From contig NZ_JAELTP010000002.1 of the NCBI RefSeq assembly GCF_016428915.1, positions 60,296-124,295 of the forward strand: a stretch of DNA of 64,000 nt. Direction: 5' to 3'. This document shows, piece after piece, positions 46,891 to 56,135 of the stretch. The notes below the pieces were generated by a model. The model searched no databases. It worked only from the letters and a program-made list of their open reading frames with translations, and was not told the origin of the DNA. The DNA is from Pandoraea sp. ASV26 (GTDB lineage: Bacteria; Pseudomonadota; Gammaproteobacteria; Burkholderiales; Burkholderiaceae). The translations under genes were made by a program, and so were the position numbers. Position 1 is the first letter of the stretch. The number at the start of each line of letters is the position of its first letter.

Positions 46891-48246
46891 TCAATTGGCC
46901 GTTGCCGCGCGCAAATTGCCGTCGTCGCTGCGGTGCGTGCGCGCAATCGCCAGCACACCGATCAGCGACACACACGCCGGCACCGCCGCCGCGAGGAACA
47001 GTGACGACGACGACCATTGCAGATGCATCAACGCACCGCCCAGCACGGGGCCGAGTACCGAGCCGATGCGGCCGATACCCAGGCTCCAGCCGATGCCCGT
47101 CGAGCGCAGCGACGTCGGGTAGTACGTGGCGGCCAGCGCATTGAGCGCGGGCTGTCCGCCGATGATCGAGAAGCCCGCGAAGAAGATGGCGATGAACACC
47201 GCAACCATCGACACCATCACCACCGGATTACCGATGGCGGCCGTCGCCGCAATGGCGATCAGGAACGTCACAGCCAGCACGCTCGTGAAGCCCACGCGGT
47301 CAATCACGCGGCCGAGCAGCAACGTGCCGATGACGCCACCGGCCCACAACGCGGTCCCCGCCATCACGGCGACTTGCGTCGAATAGCCGGCATCGCGAAT
47401 GACCGTCGGCAGCCAGTTCGACAGGAAGTACATGTCGAGCAGGTTGGCGAAGTTGACGACCCAGAGCAGCAGCGTCACGCGGGCGCGGCCATCTTTGAAC
47501 AGCTCGATGAACGGCACGCCCTTCGCCTTCTGCTCGTCGAGCACGAAGTGCGCGTCGACCGGCACGTTGGCGGCGGGCGCCACGCGCAGCAACTGCTTGC
47601 GAATGCGCACGCGGTCGCTTTTCTTGAACATCAGGAACTGAATCGATTCGGGCAGCGAAATCCACATCAGCACACCGAGCACCAGCGGAATGGCGCCACC
47701 GATGTAGAACACCGCGCGCCAGCCCAGACTCGGAATGATCGCCGCCGTGATCAGGCCGCCGACCACACCACCGAGCGTAAAGCCGCACGACACCATCATC
47801 ATGAGCGACACGCGAATACGGCGCGGGCTGTACTCACCCGCGAGCGCCATCGCGTTCGGCATGATGCAACCCAGGCCGAGGCCAGCCACAAAGCGCCAGA
47901 CCACCAACTCCGTGATCGTGTTGGCGAAACCGGTGAGGATCATGCACACCGCGAAGAACAGCGTGGCACCGATGAGCACCGGACGACGGCCCAGCTTGTC
48001 AGCCAGCGCCGAGAACGTGAGCGATCCGACCAGCATGCCGAACAGCCCCGCGCCGAACACCGGCGAGAGCGTTTCCTTGGCAATGCCCCACTCGCGAATC
48101 ACCACCGGGGCGACGTAGCCCATGGCCTGAACGTCGAAACCATCCACCACCAGGCACATCGCACACAACGCGATCACCCACCACTGATAGCCGCCCAGAC
48201 GACTCTCGTCGATCAGCGTGCCCACATTCACTTCTGCCGCTTTCAT
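46891..48246 (-). CDS. Aromatic-acid:H+ symporter (AAHS-family MFS transporter)
   Basis: A 451-residue MFS uptake protein. The opening DESRLGGYQWWVIALCAMCLVVDGFDVQAMGYVAP is typical of the AAHS family (PcaK, BenK, MhpT), with the conserved DGFD in helix 1 and SALADKLGRRPVLIG between helices 2 and 3. It probably imports an aromatic acid. No catabolic genes adjoin it, so the substrate is not known. Confidence 0.9.
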   Translation of the reverse strand: MKAAEVNVGTLIDESRLGGYQWWVIALCAMCLVVDGFDVQAMGYVAPVVIREWGIAKETLSPVFGAGLFGMLVGSLTFSALADKLGRRPVLIGATLFFAVCMILTGFANTITELVVWRFVAGLGLGCIMPNAMALAGEYSPRRIRVSLMMMVSCGFTLGGVVGGLITAAIIPSLGWRAVFYIGGAIPLVLGVLMWISLPESIQFLMFKKSDRVRIRKQLLRVAPAANVPVDAHFVLDEQKAKGVPFIELFKDGRARVTLLLWVVNFANLLDMYFLSNWLPTVIRDAGYSTQVAVMAGTALWAGGVIGTLLLGRVIDRVGFTSVLAVTFLIAIAATAAIGNPVVMVSMVAVFIAIFFAGFSIIGGQPALNALAATYYPTSLRSTGIGWSLGIGRIGSVLGPVLGGALMHLQWSSSSLFLAAAVPACVSLIGVLAIARTHRSDDGNLRAATAN

Positions 48247-48726
48247 CTTGTCTCCAAACGTTCTCGCAACTTCGTGTCATTGCGTACCCGGTCGAGGCGC
48301 CGGCTTGTCCTGTCGTTGCCTCGCACCGGCACCCTGTCGCCCCGGTCGGGCTGGCAGGGCATTTCATGCGTCGGGCCGGACGATGGATTCGCCCGATTCT
48401 CTCGCGCATGAAATTACGCTTTGCGGAAGTTTATCCCGCTGAACGTAATTCACGGCTTGGTGTTAACACTTAGATTCCCGGGAGATGCGTTCGCCGCAGC
48501 CGCGACGATCCGGCCGGCGGCGGATGGCCTCGGCTTCAGTCGATGTGACGCGGGTTTGTGGTTTTTCTCCATCCGGAGAGCGGGACGATGCCCAGACGAT
48601 GCGCCCAAGGGCTATACGTGGCGTGGAATTGGGCGATTGACGGACAAAAAAGCGACGAATTGTCGCACTTGTGGTTTTTCTACAGATTTTTTCAGCGAAG
48701 GTTAACCCTTCTAGGGATTTCCCTGA

Positions 48727-48732
48727 TATAGT
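48727..48732 (+). promoter_or_regulatory. -10 element of the small-RNA candidate
   Basis: TATAGT at 48727, with a weak -35 (TTAACC at 48702, 19-base spacer). The palindrome AGGGA-TT-TCCCT lies between the two and could be an operator. Confidence 0.45.
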
Positions 48733-48738
48733 TGCACC

Positions 48739-48798
48739 TGTCTCCTCCACCTCCTCCTGGTGGATTTCACGGCCAGCAAATTGCTGGCCGTTTTTTTT
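48739..48798 (+). ncRNA. Small RNA candidate with anti-Shine-Dalgarno loop and strong terminator
   Basis: A predicted RNA of about 60 bases. It starts some seven bases after the -10 element. Its 5' part is C/T-rich with UCUCCUCC, then a hairpin CCACC/GGUGG (48747-48763) that displays UCCUCCU in a seven-base loop, the exact complement of a strong Shine-Dalgarno sequence. The 3' end is a perfect 10-bp terminator stem ACGGCCAGCA/TGCTGGCCGT followed by eight T residues. No open frame spans it. Rfam has a betaproteobacterial toxic small-RNA family; membership is only a suggestion. Confidence 0.65.
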
Positions 48799-48910
48799 GC
48801 CTGTTTTACCTGTCGCACGCGCCAGGCGGCGCGTGAGCCGCAATAAATCGTAAGCTAAGCGCCGCGCCGACATCGGGGACGGCCCGCTTTCCTGCGCTAC
48901 ACTCATTGGC

Positions 48911-49528
48911 ATGAAACTCGCGCCGCTCACCACCCTGCTTTGCGTTTTGCCGCTCGCCGGCTGCTATGTCGTGCAGTATCCGGGCGGCGCGCTCGCGCTC
49001 TCTCCCAATCCGGTCGCGCCGCAAGCCATGCGTGCCGCGCCGGGCACGCTCGGTTCCGAGGATGTCTCGACGGCGCCGGTGCCGACGCCAAGCGTCTTCG
49101 CTGCACCGGTGAGATCGACGCCGGCATCCTCGCCGCTGCCGCCGCCGCCCGCAGGCACGGCCGCGCGTCAGAGCTATCCGAATGGTTCGCCAGTGCCTCC
49201 GGATTACCGGCCCTCGACGCAGCAAACGCCGCGCACCCCGGTCTATCCGAACGGCTCGCCCGTTCCGCCTGACTATGTGCCGCCGCCGACGTCGCAAGCG
49301 CCGTCCGGCAACGTTGCATACGCGCCGGCCCCCGGCTACGCAGCCTATCCGGCTTACGCCGCGTACCCGACCTATCCCGCGTATGCAGCGTATCCGGCCT
49401 ACACGGCCTATGCACCGTTTTACCCGGCGTTCGGCCCGTCGCCCTGGATCAGCAACGTATCGCTTTCATTCTCATGGGGACGCGGCTGGGGGGGATGGGG
49501 CGGCCGCTGCTGCCATCGCTGGCGCTGA
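48911..49528 (+). CDS. Proline/tyrosine-repeat lipoprotein of unknown function
   Basis: A 205-residue protein. The signal peptide ends in the lipobox L-A-G-C (Cys18). The mature chain is low-complexity: a Pro/Ala/Ser-rich part, two exact copies of SYPNGSPVPPDY or VYPNGSPVPPDY (near residues 88 and 111), a run of A-Y-P repeats (AYPAYAAYPTYPAYAAYP), then a compact tail SNVSLSFSWGRGWGGWGGR ending in two Cys and basic residues. It is probably outer-membrane anchored and perhaps binds the cell wall or a partner through the aromatic tail; this is inference. Confidence 0.7.
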   Translation: MKLAPLTTLLCVLPLAGCYVVQYPGGALALSPNPVAPQAMRAAPGTLGSEDVSTAPVPTPSVFAAPVRSTPASSPLPPPPAGTAARQSYPNGSPVPPDYRPSTQQTPRTPVYPNGSPVPPDYVPPPTSQAPSGNVAYAPAPGYAAYPAYAAYPTYPAYAAYPAYTAYAPFYPAFGPSPWISNVSLSFSWGRGWGGWGGRCCHRWR

Positions 49529-49638
49529 ACGGCCGTCATCCATTGAACGACTTGACGATTGATAAGCGTGTGATGTCGCGCTAGCGGCGACGTCTGGCGT
49601 GGACGTCGGTGCCGCTTTGCGCGCGACCTTCCGTTCGT

Positions 49639-49905
49639 TCAGTGCGAGGTTGCGTTTTCGCGCGCAACGCGATCTTCGATACGAAGCTCGATACGTTTTC
49701 GAATTTGCTCCGCCGCCTCGGACGCGTCGTTCGCTTCAATACTCGAGAACTCGCAACGGCCGATGTAATGCCCATCGCAATAGGCATCGACAGCCCCGTC
49801 GAAGCGCTCGTCGGCGCGCGGCGTAATAGCACCTGCCAGTTCGAACGGACGCTCCGGCGCAGTGTTGCTGACGTAATGCCAAGAAAAATGATACGAATCG
49901 GTCAC
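49639..49905 (-). CDS. Small hypothetical protein, 88 residues
   Basis: A soluble acidic protein starting at GTG 49905 with GAGGGGG a few bases upstream. It begins MTDSYHFSWHYVSNTAPERP and ends in a charged helix (ASEAAEQIRKRIELRIEDRV). Codon use is like that of neighbouring genes. It contains a central C-x8-C spacing (AYCDGHYIGRC). I do not recognise the family; the neighbours give no clue. Confidence 0.6.
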   Translation of the reverse strand: MTDSYHFSWHYVSNTAPERPFELAGAITPRADERFDGAVDAYCDGHYIGRCEFSSIEANDASEAAEQIRKRIELRIEDRVARENATSH

Positions 49906-50075
49906 ATGTCCCCCTCGGTAGTGCGACAGCTACGGCACTGTCTACCAACGCTGTTTTTTGGGGAATCGTAACATGCTGAAGAATCTCGACAAACGGCAGG
50001 AAAAAAAAGCGGCCCGCCATGGCGGCGAGCCGGATAGTCCGTGGAGGTCGGGGGCACATCAGGACCACGGTGATT

Positions 50076-50309
50076 TCACTGTAGTCCCGAATCGTTGTCG
50101 TTATTCTCGGTAATTTGCCTGATGCGGCACAAATAATTTTCGTTGACTGCCGGCAATCCAACACCCGTCCAACATCCTTCCCGGCCCCTGGAATTGCAGG
50201 GGTTTTCGTCGAGTCCATCGCGGACCTCGAGCAGCGCCACCATCTTGCACGACGGATAGACGATCGCGCTGCCCTTGCTCGCATCGGTGCCGATGAACTG
50301 CGTGAACAT
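50076..50309 (-). CDS. Possible small gene or gene remnant, 77 residues
   Basis: The frame from ATG 50309 reads MFTQFIGTDASKGSAIVYPSC with codon choice like true genes of the region (nearly all third positions G or C) in its first half and poorer in the second. The same good codon pattern continues about 20 codons upstream of the ATG to a stop, without a start codon. No ribosome site is visible. It could be a small Cys-containing protein or the end of a decayed gene. Confidence 0.35.
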   Translation of the reverse strand: MFTQFIGTDASKGSAIVYPSCKMVALLEVRDGLDENPCNSRGREGCWTGVGLPAVNENYLCRIRQITENNDNDSGLQ

Positions 50310-50396
50310 GCCGTCGAACGGGCGTTCCGCAGTGGGACGAAATGGGGTCGGCGCTGGCGTACCTTTCCTACTTCAGCCTCCCCTCACGGCCTCGTC

Positions 50397-50873
50397 ATGG
50401 CGCTCAAATTTCGTAATCCGGCGAACGGCGATGTCGTCGAGATCACGTACATGTCGTGCGTCGCCGCATTCTTCCTCGGCCCGCTCTACCTGTTCGCCTA
50501 CGGCTTTGCGTGGCACGCTGTCGTCTGGGCCGTGCTTGCCATCGGCCCCGCCCTGATCTGGAGCGACTCGGCGCTCGCAATCTCGCTGCCGCTCACCTGC
50601 CTGCTCTATTCGCTGATGATCCATCCGATGCTCATCAAAAGGCTGAGTGCCAACGGCTGGCTGCTCACACGTGACGACGCTGTCGCCAGCCCCAGTCAGC
50701 GCGGCTACGACGCGTACGGCGACGCGCCCAGCACCCGCCGTGTCAGCGCAGGCATGACCCTCGCCCCGCGACTGCCCAGACTCGCCACACCCGTTGAGAG
50801 CGGTTCGCTCAGCCCAACGAGGGGCACGGTGGCCAATCAAGGAAGCGCTGCGGCAGGTGACGAAAAACCGTGA
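50397..50873 (+). CDS. DUF2628-like small membrane protein
   Basis: A 158-residue protein: a short soluble start (MALKFRNPANGDVVEITYMS), two or three close hydrophobic helices (AAFFLGPLYLFAYGFAWHAV, then LAIGPALIW and ISLPLTCLLYSLM) and a polar C-terminus of about 70 residues. The FFLGPLYLFAYGFAWHA pattern resembles DUF2628 proteins. The frame is open far upstream but this ATG gives the natural start. It converges with a LysR gene. Confidence 0.65.
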   Translation: MALKFRNPANGDVVEITYMSCVAAFFLGPLYLFAYGFAWHAVVWAVLAIGPALIWSDSALAISLPLTCLLYSLMIHPMLIKRLSANGWLLTRDDAVASPSQRGYDAYGDAPSTRRVSAGMTLAPRLPRLATPVESGSLSPTRGTVANQGSAAAGDEKP

Positions 50874-50892
50874 CCGCTCTACGCGAAGCCGA

Positions 50893-51810
50893 TCACGCCT
50901 GAGGCGGCATGAAGCTGCCATTGCCGGGCCCATCGGCAGGCAACATCGCAATAAACCGGTCGAGCGCTGCCGAGCCGTGATCCGCCCGATAGGCGAGGCT
51001 GATCGGCGCTTGCGGCACGTCGCCATCGATCGGCCAGAACCCCATCCCGGGCGTGCGAATCTGGCTGACTGACGCCGGAACCAGCGACACCCCGAACCCC
51101 GCGGCCACCATCGGCACGATCGAAGTGATCTGCGGTGCCTCCTGCCCGAGCTTCGGCCGGAATCCCGCCGACTCGCAGGCTGCAATCGTGCGGTCGTACA
51201 GCGCAGGACTGATCTCGCGCGGCAGCAAAATGAACTCTTCCTGCGCGAGTGCGGCAAGCGGCACGCGCTCACGTGAGCACATCGCGTGACCGAGCGGCAG
51301 CACCAGCACCATCGGTTCATCGACAACGTGCACGCTGGCGATGCCCGGCGGCACTTCGAACGGCGTGCGCACGAACGCGGCGTCGATCGCTTCGTCCACC
51401 AGCGCCGCCAGCAGGCTCGCCGTGTTGCTCTGCTGCGGACGCAGTTGCACGTCGGGATATCGCGCGCGGAAGTCGCGAATCCACGCCGGAATGCGCGGCT
51501 CGAAATACGTGGCGCCCGCAAATCCGATACGAATCTGCCCCGCTTCGCCGCGTGAGATCTGCTGCATGCGACGCTTGACGCGATCCACACGCTCCAGAAT
51601 CTGCCGGGCCTCCGGCAAAAACGCTTCGCCCAACTCCGTGAGCGCAACGTCGCGCGGCAAGCGCACGAACAACGGGCCACCCAATTCCGCTTCGAGTTGC
51701 CGGATCTGCAAGCTCAACGGCGGTTGCTGAATACCGACGCGCGCTGCGGCTCGCGTGAAATGACGCGCTTCGGCCACGGCAATGAAATATTGCAAATGCC
51801 GCAATTCCAT
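50893..51810 (-). CDS. LysR-family transcriptional regulator
   Basis: A 305-residue LysR regulator of the CatR/BenM-like group: MELRHLQYFIAVAEARHFTR and the helix-turn-helix AAARVGIQQPPLSLQIRQLE. BenM/CatR relatives sense muconate or aromatic acids, but the divergent target here is a CoA-transferase gene 195 bases away. GGGGAG precedes ATG 51810. Confidence 0.9.
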   Translation of the reverse strand: MELRHLQYFIAVAEARHFTRAAARVGIQQPPLSLQIRQLEAELGGPLFVRLPRDVALTELGEAFLPEARQILERVDRVKRRMQQISRGEAGQIRIGFAGATYFEPRIPAWIRDFRARYPDVQLRPQQSNTASLLAALVDEAIDAAFVRTPFEVPPGIASVHVVDEPMVLVLPLGHAMCSRERVPLAALAQEEFILLPREISPALYDRTIAACESAGFRPKLGQEAPQITSIVPMVAAGFGVSLVPASVSQIRTPGMGFWPIDGDVPQAPISLAYRADHGSAALDRFIAMLPADGPGNGSFMPPQA

Positions 51811-51855
51811 GACGACTCCCCTGTCAGCCCGACCCCGCCGGGGTTCACACCGGCA

Positions 51856-51870
51856 ATACATTAAATGTAT
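51856..51870. promoter_or_regulatory. LysR-type operator between regulator and CoA-transferase genes
   Basis: A perfect palindrome ATACATT-A-AATGTAT contains the T-N11-A pattern bound by LysR proteins. A second short palindrome CAATATATTG follows at about 51895. Both lie in the divergent region. Confidence 0.6.
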
Positions 51871-52005
51871 GAAAACAACGTGTTCAATATATTGGAAATG
51901 TACTCGATGGGTCAATACACTTCGAGTCAAGCGCGGAGGGCCTCATCGTTGGCTGCTGCGCCCATAGATCAAGAGATTCGAATAAGAGAGACGAGGAGCC
52001 TCACG

Positions 52006-53502
52006 ATGTATGAAGACCGCATCCGCCTGGCGTCGCTACGCGACCGGGTGATGAGCGCCGACGACGCAGCAAAGCTCGTTGGCGACGGCATGGTGGTCGG
52101 CATGAGCGGGTTCACCCGCGCCGGCGACGCCAAGGACATGCCAATTGCGCTGGCCAGGCGGGCGAAGGCCCACCCGATGAAGATCACGCTGATCACCGGG
52201 GCATCGCTGGGGCACGATTCCGACAAGACACTCACTGAAGCCGGCGTACTCGCCAAGCGTTTGCCGTTCCAGGTCGACACGACACTGCGCGGCGCGATCA
52301 ATCGCGGCGACGTGATGTTCGTCGATCAGCATTTGTCGGAGACGGTGGAGTTCTTGCGCACCGGGCAATTCGGCAAACTCGACGTGGCGGTGATCGAAGC
52401 CGTCGCCATCACGGAAGACGGCGGGCTCGTGCCGAGTTCGTCGGTCGGCAACTCGGCGAGCTTCGCGATTCTTGCGGAAAAGGTCATCGTCGAGATCAAC
52501 CTCGCGCAGCCTCTCGCCTTCGAGGGCATGCACGACATCTGGATTCCGGGCCAGCGTCCGCATCGCGCGCCGTTGCCCATCGTCGACGTGCGCGACCGTG
52601 TCGGCACGAACGTGGTGAAGATTGCGCCCGAGAAAATCGCGGCCGTCGTCATTACCGACACACCGGACAGCGCCTCCAATGCGTTGCCGGCCGATGCCGA
52701 CACACAGCGCATCGCCGGCCACCTCATCGAATTCTTCCAGCACGAAGTCTCGCGTGGCCGCCTGCCGCGCACACTGCCTGCGATTCAGTCGGGGATCGGC
52801 ACCATCGCCAACGCGGTGCTCACGGGCTTCATCGACTCGCCGTTCGAAGACCTCACGATGTACTCGGAGGTCCTCCAGGACTCCACGTTCGAACTGATGG
52901 ACGCAGGCAAGATGGTGTTTGCGTCGGGCTCGTCGATCACGGTGTCGCAAGCGGTGCAGGATCGCGTGTTCAAGCATCTCGAGCGCTATCGCGACAAGCT
53001 CGTGTTGCGCCCGCAAGAGGTCAGCAACCATCCCGAAGTCATTCGCAGGCTGGGGCTGATTGCGCTCAACACCGCGCTCGAAGCGGACATCTACGGCAAC
53101 GTGAATTCGACGCACGTCGGCGGCACGCACATGATGAATGGCATCGGCGGGTCGGGCGACTTTGCGCGCAACGCCCGAATGGCCATCTTCGCCACCAAGT
53201 CGATTGCCAAGGACGGCAAGATTTCGAGCATCGTTCCGATGGTGCCGCACGTCGACCACAACGAACACGATGTCGACATCATCGTGACGGAACAGGGTCT
53301 GGCCGATCTGCGCACACTCGCGCCGCGCGAGCGCGTGAGTCTGGTGATCGAGCACTGCGCCCACCCGAGCTACCGGGAAGTGCTGCGTGACTACTATCGC
53401 GATGCCCTGCGCTACGGCGGACACACACCGCACGCGCTGGAACGCGCGTTCGACATGCACGTCAACTTGCGCGAGCGGGGCTCGATGCTGGCAGGGAAAT
53501 GA
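52006..53502 (+). CDS. Acetyl-CoA hydrolase/transferase family, probable succinyl-CoA:acetate CoA-transferase
   Basis: A 498-residue enzyme of the class I CoA-transferase group. It moves CoA between carboxylic acids, most likely acetate, propionate and succinate. MVVGMSGFTRAGDAKDMPIAL, the oxyanion segment SGIGTIANAVL and DLTMYSEVLQDSTFELMDAG, which should carry the catalytic Glu, fit the AarC/ScpC type. GAGGAG precedes ATG 52006; the frame is open 47 codons further up, across the LysR operator. The link with the propionate cluster elsewhere in the window is suggestive only. Confidence 0.9.
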   Translation: MYEDRIRLASLRDRVMSADDAAKLVGDGMVVGMSGFTRAGDAKDMPIALARRAKAHPMKITLITGASLGHDSDKTLTEAGVLAKRLPFQVDTTLRGAINRGDVMFVDQHLSETVEFLRTGQFGKLDVAVIEAVAITEDGGLVPSSSVGNSASFAILAEKVIVEINLAQPLAFEGMHDIWIPGQRPHRAPLPIVDVRDRVGTNVVKIAPEKIAAVVITDTPDSASNALPADADTQRIAGHLIEFFQHEVSRGRLPRTLPAIQSGIGTIANAVLTGFIDSPFEDLTMYSEVLQDSTFELMDAGKMVFASGSSITVSQAVQDRVFKHLERYRDKLVLRPQEVSNHPEVIRRLGLIALNTALEADIYGNVNSTHVGGTHMMNGIGGSGDFARNARMAIFATKSIAKDGKISSIVPMVPHVDHNEHDVDIIVTEQGLADLRTLAPRERVSLVIEHCAHPSYREVLRDYYRDALRYGGHTPHALERAFDMHVNLRERGSMLAGK

Positions 53503-53644
53503 TATTGATGTGGATCGCCGCCCCCCCGGGGCGGGCGCACCGCACGCCGATTGACCGGCGTCGATCGCTACGGTCGATGCCGGGAAGAACATGGGACGCA
53601 TGCGGTCCTATGGGCCGAGCGCGGGTGAGAGCGTTGCGGCATTC

Positions 53645-53679
53645 GCGGCTCGCCGGCGTTGGCTGGCGAGCCGCTTTTT
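53645..53679 (+). terminator. Intrinsic terminator of the CoA-transferase gene
   Basis: Stem GCGGCTCGCC/GGCGAGCCGC with a ten-base loop, followed by TTTTT. Confidence 0.88.
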
Positions 53680-53697
53680 ACGGCTTGCGAATACCGA

Positions 53698-55293
53698 TCA
53701 GGCCGACAGCCGCTGTGCGCGATGCCCCTGATTCGCGGTGCCGTCGAGCGTGAAGATCGACACCAGTTCGCGCAGGCCACCCGATTGAGCCGCCATCGAC
53801 TGCGCAGCGGCCGAGGCTTGCTCCACCAGCGCAGCGTTCTGCTGCGTCACGGTATCCATCTGCATGACCGCCTGATTGACCTGCTCGATGCCGGTGCGCT
53901 GTTCGGTGGATGCCGCAGCGATTTCCGCCATCAGATCGGTCACGCGTTTGACGGCATGCACGACCTCGTCCATCGTGCTGCCCGCCTCGGCGACGAGCTT
54001 CGCCCCCTCGCTGACCTGACGCGTCGAGGCGTCGATCAAGTCCTTGATCTCCTTGGCGGCATTGGCGCTGCGCTGTGCCAGCGTGCGCACCTCTCCCGCG
54101 ACAACAGCGAAGCCACGGCCTTGCTCACCGGCGCGCGCGGCTTCCACCGCCGCGTTGAGCGCAAGAATGTTGGTCTGGAAGGCAATGCCTTCGATCACGC
54201 TTGTGATGTCCGACACGCGGGCGGAGCCATCGGAGATTTCGCGCATCGTCTCGACCACCTGGCGCACCACCGCGCCGCCTCGCTGGGCGATCTGCGAAGC
54301 GTTCGACGCCAGCACATTGCCCTGCTCCGCATTGTCGGCGTTCTGTTTCACCGTGGTCGTCAGCTCTTCCATGCTCGCCGCCGTTTCTTCCAGCGACGCC
54401 GCCTGCTGTTCGGTGCGCGACGACAGATCGGTGTTGCCTGCGGCAATCTGTGCCGAGCCCGTGGCGATGCTCTCACTGGTGTTACGCACCTGACCCACGA
54501 CCTGCGCCAGCTTGTCGTTCATGTCCCGCAGCGAACCGAGCAGTTGGGCGAGTTCATCCTTTCCGTGCACTTCGATACGCGAACTGAGATCCCCCCGCGC
54601 AACGGTCTGTGCGATGTCCACACACCGGCCGATCGGCACCGTGATCGAGCGGGTAATGACCAGTGCGATCACCAGATTCACGCCCAACGACAACAGGATC
54701 AGCACGATGGTGGCGATAAATGCGGTGTGGTAATCGTTGGAAGCCGTCTCGCTCGCGGCTTGTGAGCCTGCGCGGTTCACCTCGATGTGCTTGGCGAGCC
54801 TGTCGCTGAGTACCGAGAACAGCTTGACGGCATCGGTCATGACGAGCATGCGCGCCTGCTCTTTGGCTGCATCGTCGCCCTTTGCCAGCTCGGCCACGCG
54901 GTTGTCGACGGCGAGGTAGTTTGCCCATGCCTCGCGCACCGCGTCGTACGCAAGACGGTCTTCATTGGAGGCCACCAGGCTGTTGTAGCTATCGAGCGTC
55001 TTGTTCATCAGATCGATGGCCGCGAGTCGCTTGTTCTTCTCGTCCTCGCGCAAGCTATCGACCGTTGTGAGCAGCCCGGCGAGCGAGGCCCGGCGGGCCG
55101 CATTGGCAGCGACCTCTGCGGTGCCAAGTACCTGCACGCTGGGCAACCAGTTGTCGGCGAGATCGCGGGTCCCTCCGTAAATACGCGACGCCTCAAACAA
55201 CCCCATGCCACCCACGATACACAGCAGGACCAGCGTGATCGCAAACCCGATGGTCAACCGCGCGCCGATTTTTAGACTACTCAAGAACTTCAT
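53698..55293 (-). CDS. Methyl-accepting chemotaxis protein, Tar/Tsr-like four-helix sensor
   Basis: A 531-residue chemoreceptor. It has helix 1 ([20 protein letters not shown]), a periplasmic helical sensor (about 35-190), helix 2 ([20 protein letters not shown]), HAMP and a long signalling coiled coil. The tip sequence [20 protein letters not shown] is the CheA/CheW contact hairpin. Methylation helices contain Glu/Gln pairs ([18 protein letters not shown]). GAGCGGGG precedes ATG 55293. No C-terminal CheR-binding pentapeptide is present. Chemotaxis core genes are not in the window; the ligand is unknown. Confidence 0.93.
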   Translation of the reverse strand: MKFLSSLKIGARLTIGFAITLVLLCIVGGMGLFEASRIYGGTRDLADNWLPSVQVLGTAEVAANAARRASLAGLLTTVDSLREDEKNKRLAAIDLMNKTLDSYNSLVASNEDRLAYDAVREAWANYLAVDNRVAELAKGDDAAKEQARMLVMTDAVKLFSVLSDRLAKHIEVNRAGSQAASETASNDYHTAFIATIVLILLSLGVNLVIALVITRSITVPIGRCVDIAQTVARGDLSSRIEVHGKDELAQLLGSLRDMNDKLAQVVGQVRNTSESIATGSAQIAAGNTDLSSRTEQQAASLEETAASMEELTTTVKQNADNAEQGNVLASNASQIAQRGGAVVRQVVETMREISDGSARVSDITSVIEGIAFQTNILALNAAVEAARAGEQGRGFAVVAGEVRTLAQRSANAAKEIKDLIDASTRQVSEGAKLVAEAGSTMDEVVHAVKRVTDLMAEIAAASTEQRTGIEQVNQAVMQMDTVTQQNAALVEQASAAAQSMAAQSGGLRELVSIFTLDGTANQGHRAQRLSA

Positions 55294-55534
55294 GCCCCGC
55301 TCCCTATGCGATAAAACGACAACAATCGCATGCGATAACGGGAAACCATTCAAGAATCTTGAGCCAATTAACCCCGGTTTCTCACGCAATGGCTTTCAAA
55401 TCATTTCGCAAATGAAAAAACAGCCCATTTGGCACACCAACGGCGAGGCTGGTTTCACAAAGCAAACCGGCATTTCTTGAAACACGAAAAAATATCCATG
55501 GAAATATATTCGTTCGTCTATTAATTCGGATATT

Positions 55535-55747
55535 TCAACGCTGAGAATCCGGAATTACTGCGTCTTTCGACGCGGTGTAATTTCCGGCAAAACCACCGAG
55601 GCCAGCGCTGCCAGCACAGCACGCTTGCTGGCAGCAGCAACGCACGCCGCAGGTATCGTCCGGCATTTCACCCAAAGCAACTGCTGCGACATCGCACGCC
55701 AAACATAATCGGCAAAGAATAACGTCTTTATTGAACAGATACCCCAT
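55535..55747 (-). CDS. Possible Cys-rich small protein, 70 residues
   Basis: The frame starts MGYLFNKDVILCRLCLACD and contains nine Cys in 33 residues (CRLCLAC, then TCGVRCCCQQACC), followed by a Gly-rich turn and a polar tail. A weak ribosome site AAAGG lies three bases from the ATG. An overlapping frame (55555-55848) competes and has a higher third-position G+C, so this call is weak. If real it could be a metal-binding peptide or a modified-peptide precursor; no maturation genes are nearby. Confidence 0.25.
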   Translation of the reverse strand: MGYLFNKDVILCRLCLACDVAAVALGEMPDDTCGVRCCCQQACCAGSAGLGGFAGNYTASKDAVIPDSQR

Positions 55748-56063
55748 CGCCTTTCCCGAACCTGCAACTTGCGATTTTCGATAACTCTGAAATCGGCGAG
55801 AAAGCGATAATCAATCTTCGCTTTTACACGCACAACAGTTGCGCGCAATTATTTTGGATAATTTAACAATTGTGGAAAATCGTAAATCACCGCAATGACA
55901 TCCGCCTGAGTATTGTTGATTCGCTGCGCCGTATTTACTGACGATATCGGGGAATTTTTTGGCGGGAATCGAAGGCGCGAATTCTGCGAGAAGCAACCCG
56001 CCGGATGTGCGCGCTCGTGTGCGACAGCATCCGGCAGGCGGGCAACGGGGGGACAGGGCAATA

Positions 56064-56100
56064 GAGCGATAGCCGGCGGCGATGGCGCCGGCTATCGCTC
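56064..56100 (-). terminator. Hairpin after the second chemoreceptor gene
   Basis: A perfect 14-bp stem GAGCGATAGCCGGC/GCCGGCTATCGCTC with a nine-base loop starts 36 bases after the stop codon. It lacks a T-run on the minus strand, so termination is probable but not certain. Confidence 0.65.
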
Positions 56101-56135
56101 AGGAGGGATGTGAAGCGTTAGCGCGAGACGTCCGC

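Larger units (their letters stand above)
48247..48910. other. Intergenic region holding a probable small RNA
   Basis: These 664 bases between divergent genes contain a 13-bp direct repeat TTGTGGTTTTTCT (48556 and 48669), a small inverted repeat GCGAC-N5-GTCGC (48652-48666), AGGGA-TT-TCCCT (48713-48724), and the small-RNA candidate at 48739-48798. No protein gene is convincing. Confidence 0.6.
55294..56135. other. AT-rich region between two chemoreceptor genes
   Basis: These 842 bases are clearly poorer in G+C than the surroundings, especially 55300-55560 and 55780-55960. Apart from the small Cys-rich frame at 55535-55747 and the hairpin at 56064-56100 I see no feature. A lower G+C gap like this can mark acquired or decaying DNA. 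Confidence 0.5.
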
